DNA from: Diadema setosum
Lineage: Eukaryota > Echinodermata > Echinoidea > Diadematoida > Diadematidae
Reading direction: 5' to 3'
DNA length: 64,000 bases
NCBI GenBank assembly: GCA_033980235.1
Contig: CM067065.1
Coordinates: 28,398,655 to 28,462,654, forward strand
Shown here: piece after piece, positions 11,864-22,477 of the stretch
How the letters are laid out: each line of letters begins with the position of its first letter
Numbering within the stretch: position 1 is the stretch's first letter
Position numbers and translations under genes: made by a program
The notes under the pieces: model-generated
The model's database searches: none
Told to the model about the DNA's origin: nothing
The model's input: only the letters and a program-made list of their open reading frames with translations

Positions 11864-11944
11864 GTCCATCGTATTCCTTGGCTGCGCCTACTACAGTGCA
11901 TACAAAAGAAATCTCAGTAAAAACAAGAAAAAATATTAAAGAAG
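11864..11944 (+). CDS. Exon 2b of the repeat-protein gene
   Basis: Acceptor CTATCTAAACAG, 26 codons starting PSYSLAAPTTVHTKEIS and ending NIKE, then a phase-1 donor (GAAG|GTATAT). It is equal in length and phase to exon 2a and lies about 950 bp upstream of the terminal exon, to which it joins in frame (G plus AT gives Asp). The segment is hydrophilic, with Thr and Lys residues and no Cys. Confidence 0.65.
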
Positions 11945-11952
11945 GTATATCG

Positions 11953-12369
11953 CTTCCACAAAAAAACAAACAAATAAAAAGTCGCCAGACATTGATTTTT
12001 AGTTAAGGACAGATTCTAAAAAGAGCAGACTCGTACCTTAAAATGATGTATAAATCAATTCAAATGGACTCCCTTAATCTAAATAGTGGAAAGAAAGCAC
12101 ATACTCTGGAAAAGTGTGAACTAAGGAAAGAGGCTCTGAAGTACAAGGTCTATTCAAACACTTAATCTTCAGCAAAACTGCTGAAAATATACTTTCCCGT
12201 TCGTGTTATGGTCCCAAACTAAAGAAGAATGTGGAAGAAAGATAACTCTTTCAGAAAATATGAAAAACTCAAGATTGGCATAGTTGACCCATTTCAACTG
12301 TTGTGAGATCTCTGTGCAATTGAGGGGTGCGACTTTTTGTTTGTTTGTTTTTTTGTGGTGAACGGTCAC
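11953..12369 (+). mobile_element. TIR element family B, copy 5, internally deleted
   Basis: The left part AAGTCGCCAGACATTGATTT and the right end TGGTGAACGGTCAC are both present, but the total is only about 415 bp. The middle of the element, including the segment with GGACAAAAACAGGATG, is missing. It sits in the intron just after exon 2b. Confidence 0.8.
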
Positions 12370-12747
12370 AAATATGTTTTTTAGTTATCAGTAATACCGA
12401 AAGCAATAAGGAAAGGAATCAAAAGCTTCTTACTTCACCTAAAAAGATTTTTCTTTTTTAATATGTAAAGTCGCCAATTTTCCTGTGGTTTTTTACATAA
12501 ATGGCTTCGTTGTTTTGTTGGGTTTCATTGTTTGTTTTTGTTTTTGTTTTTGTTTTTTGTTTTTTTTGGGGGGGTCTACTTTTAGTTTTAAATAATTTTA
12601 TGTTGGGAAATTTGAGTTTTAATGTGAACTCATTGATCAAGGTGTATTTCATTTTAGTTTTGTTTTATGTAAAAACAACAAAATCTTTTTATTTTTCAAG
12701 GGACGTGGTTGATATCATTTTCCTTTGAGATCTCAAATCCATGCTAT

Positions 12748-12772
12748 GACCGTCGGAGCAAGCTCCTCGGTC
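12748..12772. other. Short GC-rich hairpin in the intron before the last exon
   Basis: GACCG, TC, GGAGC, AA, GCTCC, T, CGGTC form two stacked 5-bp stems closed by a two-base loop. Followed by GGAGGTGATACCCC. No RNA family is assigned. It may be part of a dispersed repeat. Confidence 0.4.
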
Positions 12773-12898
12773 CATAGGAGGTGATACCCCTTCGGGCAGT
12801 AATATCAGCCATGCCTTGAAAATTAGTCTTTACCTGCATAATAAGGCTACATTATTTCTTTTTTTTTATTTTTTTCAATTATCCTTGCTATCTTACAG

Positions 12899-14022
12899 AT
12901 TCAACTCAACCAAAGGGTGGTCTTCAAACTACATTGTACGAGAACAGGTTTAGTATCTTTTCCCAATACCCTGAGGAAACGAATCAAAATGATCATATAA
13001 AAAAGAAAAAAACAGTTGTACTTCTTCCTGTAGACAAAGATATAGTAAGAAAAAAATGTACCGTTTCTGACGGATATAAAATCTGTCGAATTTCAAATAC
13101 AATACCCGAATCAAAAACAATTGGTGTATCGTTCGAAAATCTTTTTTCAAAAAAGTATCCGTACTTAGATACAGGTAGAACAAAATCAGATGTACTGCAC
13201 AAATTCATCGAAATAAAGTCACGATCAGATAATACCATCATAGAAAGAAATGAAATATACAAACTAGGAAAAAAAGAAATTCAAAGTCGCATTCAGACTG
13301 CATCAAATGTTATCAAATGGGAAAATCAAGAATCAGAAAAAGAGTACGAATCCAATTACACATCAGGTCCATGCTCAGCAAAGTTGAACAAATCTGAAGT
13401 ACACAAAGAAGAAAAACAACGTATTCTCAAGGCTCATTTAGACAACGCACAATGTGGTGAAATTAAAAAACTAGGAGTCCAGAAAGAGTACACATCAAAT
13501 ACATCAGGTCCATGCTCAGTAATGTTAAACATAGACAAATTTGAAGTACACAAAGAAGACAAAAATTGTATTCCCATGGCTCATTCAGAGAGCGCCCTAT
13601 GTGGTGAAACTGAAAAACTAAGAGTCCAGAAAGAGTACAAATCAAATACATCAGGTCCATGCTCAGTAATGTTAAACATAGACAAATTTAAAGTACACAA
13701 AGAAGACAAAATATGTTTTCCAATGGCTCATTCAGACAACGTCCAATGTTGCGAAATTGAAAAACTAAATGTCCAGAAAGAGTACGAATCGAATGCCTCT
13801 GGCCCTTGTTCACGAAATTTTAACGTAGACACATTTGAACTACGCAAAGAAGACAAATACAGTTATTCAAAATGGAATTCAGACAACGACAACCGTTACG
13901 AAATTGAAGAACTAGAATTGAACGAAGATTTCGACACAAGTGGCACAGGTCCATTCTCATCAAATTGCATCATAGATGAACTTGAATTCAACAAAGAGGA
14001 CAAGTTTCTAGACCACTATTAG
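12899..14022 (+). CDS. Terminal exon of the secreted repeat protein (five ~49-aa repeats)
   Basis: The exon begins after CTTACAG in phase 1 and stays open for 373 codons to TAG. Residues 1-~147 are basic and unique. Five repeats then follow at 13342, 13486, 13633, 13780 and 13927, at steps of 144, 147, 147 and 147 bases. The consensus contains EYxSNxSGPCS, DKFEVHKEDK, PMAHSDN, QCGEIEKL and VQK. Repeats 2 and 3 are nearly identical, so they spread recently. Repeat 5 is truncated (SGTGPFSS, EFNKEDKFLDHY) and has lost GPCS. Two or three Cys per repeat suggest disulfide-linked units. The rest is strongly charged and probably extended. There is no transmembrane segment. No known family is recognised. 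A structural, matrix or defence role would be speculation. Confidence 0.78.
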
Positions 14023-14270
14023 AGGACGCCTCGATCCTCGTGTTGGCTGAGAATAACGTAAATGTATGGGTGGGTGGCGGATGCTCTTCCAATGATTCCT
14101 ATGGATGCAAAATTGCATGATATCAACCTCTCGCGGGTTTTATTGGTTCTGAGTGCAAATTGCCAATTCAGGAAAAGAGATCCAAAGTTTATTTGTTTTT
14201 CTTGCCCTATTGTTTTAGGAGCTTTAGAGAGGATCCCGAAATTAAGAAAACAGTGTTTTTCCCATATGTC

Positions 14271-14276
14271 AATAAA
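14271..14276 (+). promoter_or_regulatory. Possible polyadenylation signal AATAAA
   Basis: AATAAA about 250 bases after the stop of the repeat protein. Such hexamers are common in this AT-rich DNA, so the assignment is weak. Confidence 0.3.
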
Positions 14277-14430
14277 TGGAAATATTACTGATAGTATTGA
14301 TTTCCATATAACTGGCAGGGATGAAAAAGCGAAATGTCGTCCATTCTCGACGACTATCACTGAACTCACCTATTGTTGGTTGAGTGGCAATGACATTTTT
14401 GGATTGTGGCGCCAAGGGATCACCTTAATA

Positions 14431-14503
14431 GGCGATGACTGCATCCACAGGAATAAGTCCAACCTGCACCTTCACGTGGTGAGGAGCGTTACGGCCAGGC
14501 ACA
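14431..14503 (+). repeat. Conserved 3' flanking block, copy 1
   Basis: A block starting TGCATCCACAGGAATAAGTC and running through CACCTTCACGTGGTGAGGAG to CAGGCACAAT. It is repeated almost identically at 22981-23053, about 500 bases after the other repeat-coding exon. A second shared piece follows at about 14685-14718 (CCAACTAACGCAGGG). It includes the inverted pair CCACCTGCACC/GTGGTGAGG. It could be a conserved UTR element or part of a duplicated unit. Confidence 0.7.
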
Positions 14504-14881
14504 ATTGGCTTACAGTCTCCACTCTTAGCATGCTGTTGTTGTGCAAAATGTCAGTGACAACAGATAACAAGAGCCCAGAATCCCCATTGTGATTGGAAAT
14601 GTGTTCTTATCGTTTGGGGTGACTAAATCACGGTATCGATCTCATATGCCATTTATTCAGGGAAGTTTATGGAGACTGAAAGTCGCTTTGTGCCTTCCAA
14701 CTAACGCAGGGGGACGATGAAAAAAAAAAAAACAACAACAACAAACAAACAAACGAACGAACAAAAAACGCCGTAGTATTTCAATTAAGCTAAAAAATAT
14801 GTTTTGTGTTTTTAATTTTGTTTACTTTTCTTTGTTATCTTTGTCTTACAAGTGAGTAATTGTCAAGTCAAGATATATAAG

Positions 14882-15880
14882 TATACACTCAGCAAAAAAA
14901 AAAACAACAAACAAACAAAAAACACGCTTTTACAAGTTTAGAATTCTCATAGAATATTTGGCCAAAAGCTAATGTATAATATACCATATCAAATGTAATT
15001 TATTTGGCTATCAGCCTGGCAGGCAGGTCAACAAGAAGGGAAACTTAAGGCATGTGTAAACATCATTGTTTTTTTTTTTTCAAGGGCACTAAAGTAAAAA
15101 TTGCAAAACTGAACAAGGTGTCATTTATGCGTATGTGCTCTTTAATAGAACAAAACATCAACAAATTTCACACAAAAGAAACATGAATTAAGTTGCAAAA
15201 ACAAACCTATGATATTTTTTAAGTCTAAAATACAAATGAAGGCTAAAAATAACGGAGGATAATAAAGCATCTTATTTCAAAATCTAAATTCAAATGAAAT
15301 AAGAGAAAAGCGATAATTAAAAAATGATACAAATTTGAGCTATTTTTTCAAATTAGGAAATTCTAAATAATGTTTTTTTTTTTTAATTGTCACATGGATT
15401 TTAAATCACTTTTTTTAAGAGGAATGATTAAAGAAATTCTGCCGATTTAACCATCTTTATGCTATCTATTCTCTTTGTCATTGGAAGTTTGATTTGAGAG
15501 AAAATTCGTGTTTTTCCCTTTAGTTTCTCACTTTTTTGAGGTGATAAAGAGATAAAGAGAACAAAAACTTATGGTTCCTATTTCATTCATGTCTGTCATT
15601 GCGTTAAACTGGTATTTTGCTGTCAATGTTATCATGAAGGCCATTATTTGCAAATGAAAGCGAACATGTCAATTTTGGCCATTTTTAATTTTGTGCCTTC
15701 GAGGACGGAAACGAATGTGCTCACTCAGGCATAAAGTCTTCTTTTAAATTAACCTATACACTTAATAGCCAAATAATGTACCTTTAATAGGGTATATAAC
15801 ACATTGATTTTCATAAACAATTTCTCTGGAAAAAAATGACCTCGAAAAAGTGTTTCTTTCTTTTTTCGCTGAGTGTATAT
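14882..15880. mobile_element. TIR element with TACACTCAGC ends (Tc1/mariner-like)
   Basis: The left end TATACACTCAGCAAAAAAAA is matched by the inverted right end GCTGAGTGTATA, 1 kb apart, with TA at both junctions. Interior similarity between arms (TTTATTTGGCTATCAG against a reverse copy near 15765) suggests long degenerate inverted arms. No transposase frame is seen. The superfamily is inferred only from TA plus end style. Confidence 0.6.
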
Positions 15881-15881
15881 A

Positions 15882-16130
15882 TGAAGAGTTTGTTTGCAAA
15901 AACCGATAAGTCCATATTTGTCAAATGGAGATATTTGCTATTAAAGGTCAAGAAAAATAAAGACAATAATAACAATTTTTTTGCTTCTTTTGACCATAAC
16001 TTCAAAAATATACCTTTATATGTAGTGACCAATATATCATTTGAAAGGTATTATTTTGTACTTTGTGACAGAGACCGTACTTCAAAATCTTTAAAAATGG
16101 ACTTATCGGTTTTTGCAAACAAACTCTTCA
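15882..16130. mobile_element. TIR element family A, copy 3
   Basis: Full-length copy, TGAAGAGTTTGTTTGCAAAA at the left and TTTTGCAAACAAACTCTTCA at the right. It directly abuts the TACACTCAGC element and is followed by (TA)n. Confidence 0.9.
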
Positions 16131-16159
16131 TATATATATATATATCATTATATATATAA

Positions 16160-18235
16160 TTATACTTTTTCACCTGCCTGGCGTAATACATGTTTCATTG
16201 GAAGGCACTTATGGTAGAGAAGTACAGATACTCGCTTCGAGTGTATTTGTGACGGTGGCAACGACGTCATACTTTTACAGAATACTCAATCGCCATTCAG
16301 TGTCATGTATTTCAAAATGGAACCATGTGACCAACTGGAGGACGTGCATGGAAGAGTTCAACTCACAAAATCCCTAGAAACCCGGAAGTGTCTATAAAAT
16401 CATTCTAACTTGATTTGAAATTAGACCGTCTATACATACCATATAACTCCGAACTTACGCAATTTTGTGTTGATTTAAAAAAGAAATTATCTGTGTAAAA
16501 TCAGCATTTAAGCAATTGAAGATAAAACCATTAATTGCCCATCAGAAACATTTATTCGGGGTTCTGTTTCTGCAGGAATGGGTAAGAAACACACACACAC
16601 ACACGTACACACAAATACATGGTTTCATCTTCATATGCTTTCCTTTTTGATAAGTTTTTTCACCGATCAATTTATAAATTTGTTCTGTTTCAGAACAAAG
16701 TTCACGCGCATATGACACACCCTTCCACTTTTAAGGCTTCACTGTAATTTCTTTTGTGTTCTTCAAATGTTCAAATGAAAACATAGATATTTGGAACAAT
16801 TGAAAGTGTCTTCCTCTAATTTTCATGGTAGTAAAATTAAACTTCCTGGTGTCATTCAAATAAGAAATCAACATTATATTCTCAGTTTACAACTAAAATC
16901 ACATATACTTGGACATGGAATATGGATAAAAGGAGGTTGCAAAAATTATGAACAACCATTTAAAAACTAATTACATCATATCAACTTGATAACTGTGTCA
17001 TTGAAAATCAGTTGTAAGAAAAACAGAAGGAAACTTAATGAATAATTCACTCAACTTCGTTTTCCGATAATACAAATTCGTACTTTTTACAACGGATTTT
17101 GCGTTTACATCATAAAGAAGGAAATAAAAGAAAATTATAATGCCCTTTGGAAGCTTTTCTATCAAATAAGTCAAAATATAAAGGAGCTACATTTCGTGCA
17201 GTCATGCTCACATGTGACTGTTTGAGGTCGGCATAAGTTCATTCAAAATAACTTCTTTTATAGCAGCAAAGATATGACAACCGGATACGTATCTCCAGAA
17301 GACACCAACTTCAGAATGGAAGAAAAGGTAAGTGCACATTTCATAAAACAGATCTGGAGGCGTAACATCGGTGCTAGCAATCAAAAGAAAATGTATCCGT
17401 CGGTACATTTAACTTATAACTACGTCACAAAAAATGTTCGATTGTAGGATAAACGCAGCTAATTCAACTGAATAATAGTCTCGTAGATTGTAATCATATA
17501 TATCAATGATTTTACATTGTATCCATGTTGTGTTGATGCCATGAGACGTATGTGATTCAAAGTTCCTTAAAGGTAGGGGATACCTTTTACAGACCTCCCA
17601 AAATGCAGCAAAACTTTAAATATGAACCTCAGGGGACTTGTTTAGGCCACTGCTGAGAAATTTGGAAGTCAACAGTGATCTACAATTTGAATAATGCACA
17701 AAACTCAACTACTCAGTAGTTCTTTGTGTCAGCCACACCTAAGCCTTTTTGTTGCAGTCTTCTGTATTTTTGTTATCTATAAACACAAATCTAAAAGTAT
17801 AAGAGCTGATGTAATAACATATAGAGTGTGTGGCAAGAATGTATACAGAAATGTTTGTAAGTTTTGATGAACTTTCTTCACATGTCTTATGATGGACACA
17901 CATGCAGTGCATGTGGCTGCAAAGGTAGCCTAGTAATGTACTGGAATTTACAGTGAGCCCCGAAAAAATTCAATTCAAAATCTAACGGTCAATAAAAATG
18001 TACTAAATGTTACCTTCCGCTTTCAATACTTTATGGGAGTTTCTAAAATGATACTCTCTTCAACATACCACTGTATTTATACAACTCTTCATTTAAGGCA
18101 TGCAAATGGGACTCCCTACCTTCAAAGTAGTATGTACTTATATAAGCGTCAGGTATATTGTTTTGCATTCATTATATGGACATAAAAATAATCTGAATTT
18201 TAATTTGCATCAGGATTAAAATGAAAAGTAACTAT
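16160..18235. other. About 2 kb without recognisable genes
   Basis: AT-rich sequence with a short (CA)n near 16590-16606. No splice-bounded coding segment, RNA gene or clear TIR pair is visible. A 66-codon minus-strand open frame near 17208-17408 has no supporting features. Confidence 0.55.
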
Positions 18236-20040
18236 TAAAGTTCAAGTTCAAGTCCAAGTTGGTATATTTCATTTTCAACAAACAAAATGAGTATAAATAC
18301 AATGAAACACTGACACACAGATGTCAGGAAATCAGTACCACAGTGCGATGAACAGAATAACATTGTAAAAGAGATACAGGTAAATTATCAACAGAGATAC
18401 AAATAACTGTTACGTCACTGTGGTAAATGCATAAACAATATTGCTGGAAATGAAGGGGATTGCTAAAAAGCAAGGCTTGTAGAATGCAGTCCCCTCACAC
18501 AGAAAAAAAAAGTACATTTTTTGGGAAAATAAAATTTAAGTTTTTTTATACATTCCTGTATTGCTTAAAATAACACGATATACAGAATCAATATGCAAAC
18601 CCCAGGTAAGTTTATATTTCCAGAATCAAACCTAGAAATTAATTTCGATGGAAGAGACTTCTTCTATGACCATGTCTCTCAGGAAAACATTTATCGGTAA
18701 ATTTTCCAGCGAATTACTGAACAGCATGCATTTATTTATTACTTTTTTTTTTGCAAATTTATTGACAGTTTGTTCGCTCTTATCCAATGAAATAACTTCG
18801 TTAATTCACTGCTTAAAGTATCAATTAATTATCAGAATCAGATAAAAACACATTAGTACCATCCAGAAATGATAAGAAAGTGAGGACGTTTGAAGAATTT
18901 GACATATCATTGACATAGAGAATAAATAAAAGGGGACCTACCAAGCTTCCTTGAGGAACACCACATTTAACATTTTGCATAGTTGATGCGTGACCGTTGA
19001 TAAATACAAATTGTTTTCGATTAAGGTAACTCCTGAACCACTCCAAGGCCTTTCCTCTGATACCATAATGTGATAATTTGTGAAGTAGTATGTTGTGGCC
19101 TATGGTATCAAAGGCCTTGGAGAGGTCCAGGAAGACTCCTATAGTACGATGAAATGTATCTTTCGCTTTTGAAACCCTGTCAAGGAAGTAAAGGATTGCA
19201 TGAGATGTGCAATGATTTTGCCGAAATCCGAATTGATGATCACAAATAATTTTATGAGTGTCTAAGAACTTCAAAAGCCTAGTGTAAACAACCCTTTCTA
19301 ACATTTTCGAAACGGAGGTTAGCAGGGATATTGGTCTAGAATTGGAGACATCTTCCCTTTCCCCTTTTTTATGGACAGGAATTACTTTCGAGACTTTCAT
19401 AGCCTCAGTGACAGCACCGTTACTTATAGACAAATTAAATACATGTACAAGTGGATCAACGATATAATCAACAGTACTTTTTAAAAGGACATTATCAATG
19501 CCGTCATAACCAGAGCTTTTTTTATTTTTTATATTCTGAACTATATCTAATAATTCATTTCTGTGCAAATGCATGAAAAACAATGAGCCAGGATTCGGGA
19601 CTTCTAAATAATCTTGAAAATTCAGATGAGTATGTGGAATATTTTGGGCAAGATTACCTCCTATTTGTGAAACATACTGATTAAAGATATCAACTATTGA
19701 GGAAACATCGTCAGCAAATAAATCACCGTATTTGATTGATGTAATACGGCGTTTGTCCTTATTTTTGTTGATAGCCATATTGATAACTTTCCAAGTATTT
19801 TGAATATCATGTTTAAACAAACTTGTCTGATTAGTAAAATATTTCCGTTTCTCATAACGTAATATTTGTGTGAGGACGTTTTTATATGAAGTGAATTTAT
19901 CATGAGATTGCTGGGTACGTTTAATTTTGTCAGCATAATACAAATTATTCTTCCGATTGATTGATCGCAGTAAAGACCTAGATATCCATGGAAGTCTATG
20001 GGAACTCTTCTGATTTCTAGATTTCTTTTTGACAACACTG
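18236..20040 (-). pseudogene. LINE reverse transcriptase (CR1/Jockey-like), dead, 3' end included
   Basis: The 5'-truncated non-LTR retrotransposon reads leftward from about 20040. From the amino side it shows the PWISRSLLRSI linker, SRPISLLTSVSKMLERVV, HQFGFRQNHCTSHAIL, FLDLSKAFDTI with the first catalytic Asp (near 19100-19140), GVPQGSLVGPL (near 18940-18970), and then FLDGT (18854-18868) where active enzymes have FADDT. One of the paired catalytic Asp residues is thus Gly. A frameshift near 18826 precedes the continuing thumb region (HWIRANKLSINLQ and onward to about 18640). The untranslated 3' tail ends near 18236. The start is cut close to the GC-rich TIR element at 20.07 kb. Confidence 0.9.
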
Positions 20041-20069
20041 CTTCATTTGTATTACAATATACCTGTCAT

Positions 20070-20767
20070 AGTTCGTCGCCGGTCACACGAACCGACGAAT
20101 CACTCGATTTTGGGTCAATTTTTTTTATTTTGAGATTTTCAATCATTTCGATAGTAGACATTCCATACTACATAGTTATATTCTGAAATTCTCAGTGTGT
20201 AATTCGGTGTAATTTTTACGTAGTTATCACTTTTGTAGAAGTATGTAATTCCATTTGTGAAAATCATTTGTTTTCCCCATAGACGCGTGTGTTAAACAAT
20301 CAGGCGATTCGACGGTTCGGTGACCGCGCGTACTAGTACGCGCGGTCACCGAACCAACGAATCAGTGCGCTTTGACTTGCGTGTTGTTTTTGAGATTCAA
20401 CAGTTCATTGACCGCGCGCATAGTGCGCGTACTATGTAATACATGTGTTGACAATGACAACGCCCAATGTACATGTACATATGGACACACATGGAAAATG
20501 ACAACTTTCTTTGCAGACCGAAAATACATGCATGCAGCTCTTTGACGATTTCCCGCTTATTTGTTAACAATACAATTCGATATAAACTTCACAAGTTAGA
20601 GCAAGAATTGAAGTCTGGTGTACTACGAAAATAATTGGAAATTATAGACATGAAAGTGTAGCAACCATAAGTCAAAAATGGGCTAACTTCAAACGCGTTT
20701 TTCTCGAATTGTCATTCTTACGCAAACCTGAGGGATTCGTCGGTTCGTGTGACCGGCCACGAGTTGT
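20070..20767. mobile_element. GC-rich TIR element (family G) with a central palindrome
   Basis: The ends are inverted repeats of about 30 bp: GCCGGTCACACGAACCGACG at the left and its complement CGTCGGTTCGTGTGACCGGC at the right. The GC-rich motif CGGTTCGGTGACCGCGCG recurs inside, including in the palindrome at 20306-20363. A related piece lies at 32.5-32.9 kb. No coding sequence. Confidence 0.82.
20306..20363. repeat. 58-bp palindrome with a perfect 42-bp core
   Basis: 20314-20334 and 20335-20355 are exact reverse complements (GGTTCGGTGACCGCGCGTAC with T, then its mirror), with no spacer. Eight more bases on each side pair with two mismatches. It lies in the TIR element and would extrude a cruciform. 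Confidence 0.92.
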
Positions 20768-20975
20768 GCACTAAATGTACAGTTCGATGAACTGAAAGCC
20801 GATGTCACGCCACCTATTCAGAGGATAGCAAAAAAAAAAACAAAAAAAAAAAAACAATCCTACCTCATATCACAAGTAATCGTCACGCAGGCCATGGTCA
20901 TAACACGGTGCGAAAGATTGTCAGCTATTTCTTCATGAAAAAAAAAAAAAAGAGGTAGAACGAGAGAAAGAAAGT

Positions 20976-21344
20976 ACGAACATACCACGCTATATTGTGA
21001 GTATCGTCTTGAAAAAGGGCAACGAAATGAACAAACATAGAGGCATTTGGGTTACTATGCATGACACATTGCTGGGCAAGAGAAGAAAATAAAGGTGCTA
21101 ATGCTATTGACCCATAGGATAAAAGAACTGCAGATCATCTGTCAAATATACGATGTGCTTTCAAATAGAATTGGCACATTCAACAATACGAACATAGCAC
21201 GCTACATTGTGAGTGTCGTCTTGAAAAAAGGCAACGAAATGAACAAACATGGAGGTATTTGGGTTATTATGCTTGACACATTGCTGAGCAAGAGAAGAAA
21301 ATAAAGGTCCTAGTGCTATTGACCCATTAGATAAAAGAACAAAC
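20976..21344. repeat. Two-copy direct repeat, ~157-bp unit
   Basis: 20976-21133 and 21188-21344 are about 90% alike, with shared TACGAACATA, ATTGTGAGT, GGCAACGAAATGAACAAACA and GACACATTGCTG. The offset is 212 bp, with a unique spacer. The open frames across the repeat have no recognisable domain. Confidence 0.88.
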
Positions 21345-21544
21345 TCATTTGAATCAATCAGTAACACAGAAGCCCGTGTTTTTCTAATACACAAACAATA
21401 GGCACACATTAATGCATAGATGAATACCAAGGCAGTGGTTTTCCCCGTATGTCGCAATCCGTGGCTCTGAAAATAAGTCTGGGGAAATTCCACTCGGCAG
21501 TAACAATGTAAATTTGTCGAGTTTGGGAACCGCTGACCCATTAG

Positions 21545-22083
21545 CCGGGTTCACACGTACACCAATTAGCGGGATACAAATCTCGAGATTTGCATCGCGA
21601 TCGTCATCCCGAGTTTTTTGCACGTGTGGACAGAAAAAACCCGAAAATTAACGGGATAAGCATCGCGATTCTAATCCCAAGAAATCTTGCGCTGGTTCGC
21701 CAATTAGCGGGATAATTGGCCCCGCGCTGGTACGTGTGAACGGTCGGGATTAGAATCTCGAGTTTTTACATCCCATCATGCAATGCGCACATCACAACAG
21801 AGAGGTCTCTGCGAAGAGGTCCTTCACCTCTTTGGAGCACAACAACAACAGCGCGCGAACCACACCACTGACGCGTAAAAGACAATGGACAAAGGTAAGT
21901 GCGCGCAGGCAGTGATAGAGAAGGGCGCTGCGTGACCCAGTTTGCAGGCTTCGCTGTTATCTCTATCGGCAATTAGCGGGATAATTAGGTACGTGTGGAC
22001 GCTCGCCAAATTAGCGGGATGCCGATCGCGATCGCTATCCCGCTAATTTGGTACGTGTGGACGCTCGCAAAAAAAAACTCGGG
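21545..22083. mobile_element. Palindrome-rich element (family H) with reiterated AATTAGCGGGAT
   Basis: GGTTCACACGTACACCAATT at the left is matched by inverted copies near 21970-22070 (GGTACGTGTGGACGCTCGC). AATTAGCGGGAT and its complement ATCCCGCTAATT recur at least six times, and ATCGCGATCG occurs in both halves. It looks like a TIR element with subterminal repeats, its right end truncated or fused. It ends almost at the first codon of the repeat exon at 22085. Confidence 0.7.
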
Positions 22084-22084
22084 A

Positions 22085-22477
22085 TGAGTTAGAAACTTCG
22101 TCAAAGAAAACAAGTTCAACAATTTAAGTCACACATCGAACTCTGTGAAAGAATATCGTCTCCTGGAAGTAAACTTCGTCAAAGAAAACAAGTTCAACAA
22201 TTTAAGTCACACATCGAACTCTTTGGAAGAATCTAGTCTCCGGGAAGGAAATTTGGTCAAAGAAAGCAAGTTCCACGATTTAAGTCAAACATCGAACTCT
22301 GCGAAAGATCCTCCTCTCTCGGAACTAAACTTCGTCAAAGCAAACAAGTTCGGCGACTCCAGTCAAACATCGAACTTTGTAAAAGATCCTTCTCTCCTGG
22401 AATTATCATGCGTCAAAGAAAACAAAATCAACACATTTTCTTCATCGTTCAAAATAAATGGGGTCCGTCGAGATTAA
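22085..22477 (+). CDS. Repeat-coding terminal exon, 26-residue units (partial gene)
   Basis: The open frame starts after TGA just right of the family H element. Repeats begin at 22094, 22172, 22250, 22328 and 22406, an exact 78-base period. The consensus is NFVKENKFNNLSHTSNSVKE followed by a variable six-residue tail. The last unit degenerates (SCVKENKINTFSSSF) and ends NGVRRD. The protein is hydrophilic with no Cys except one in unit 5. It resembles the 12.9-kb exon in being a repetitive Lys/Asn/Ser-rich last exon, and the downstream blocks at 22700-22740, 22981-23053 and 23258-23295 match those after that exon. No acceptor or upstream exons were found, so it may be a displaced or partial paralog. 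Confidence 0.6.

Larger units (their letters stand above)
6717..14022 (+). other. Predicted gene: secreted Lys/Glu-rich repeat protein (exon span)
   Basis: Proposed model: exon 1 6717-6750 (signal peptide), exon 2a 7033-7113 and/or exon 2b 11864-11944, terminal exon 12899-14022. All junctions are phase 1 with GT donors and AG acceptors, so either exon 2, or both in series, joins in frame. The product would be about 412 residues with one exon 2, or 439 with both. It would be secreted: a short hydrophobic leader, a small Pro/Ser/Thr/Lys segment, then a long hydrophilic region with five ~49-residue repeats. No known family is recognised. The introns hold family B elements and a second, apparently damaged copy of exon 1 at 10.7 kb. 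AATAAA occurs at 14271-14276. The exon connections are inferred from splice sites and phase only. Confidence 0.6.

Noticed and set aside
12748..12790. tRNA-like or small-RNA gene around the GGAGC/GCTCC hairpin
   Set aside because: There is no cloverleaf, no T-loop GTTCGA and no box A/B. Only the simple hairpin is kept as a feature.
14062..14592. 176-codon plus-strand open frame after the repeat exon, and a 116-codon frame opposite
   Set aside because: It overlaps the conserved 3' flank shared with 22.7-23.1 kb, where the frame is not conserved. It is more likely untranslated.
21161..21623. Minus-strand open frames of 126 and 79 codons
   Set aside because: They run through a direct repeat and the end of element H. 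The composition is not protein-like and no domain is recognised.
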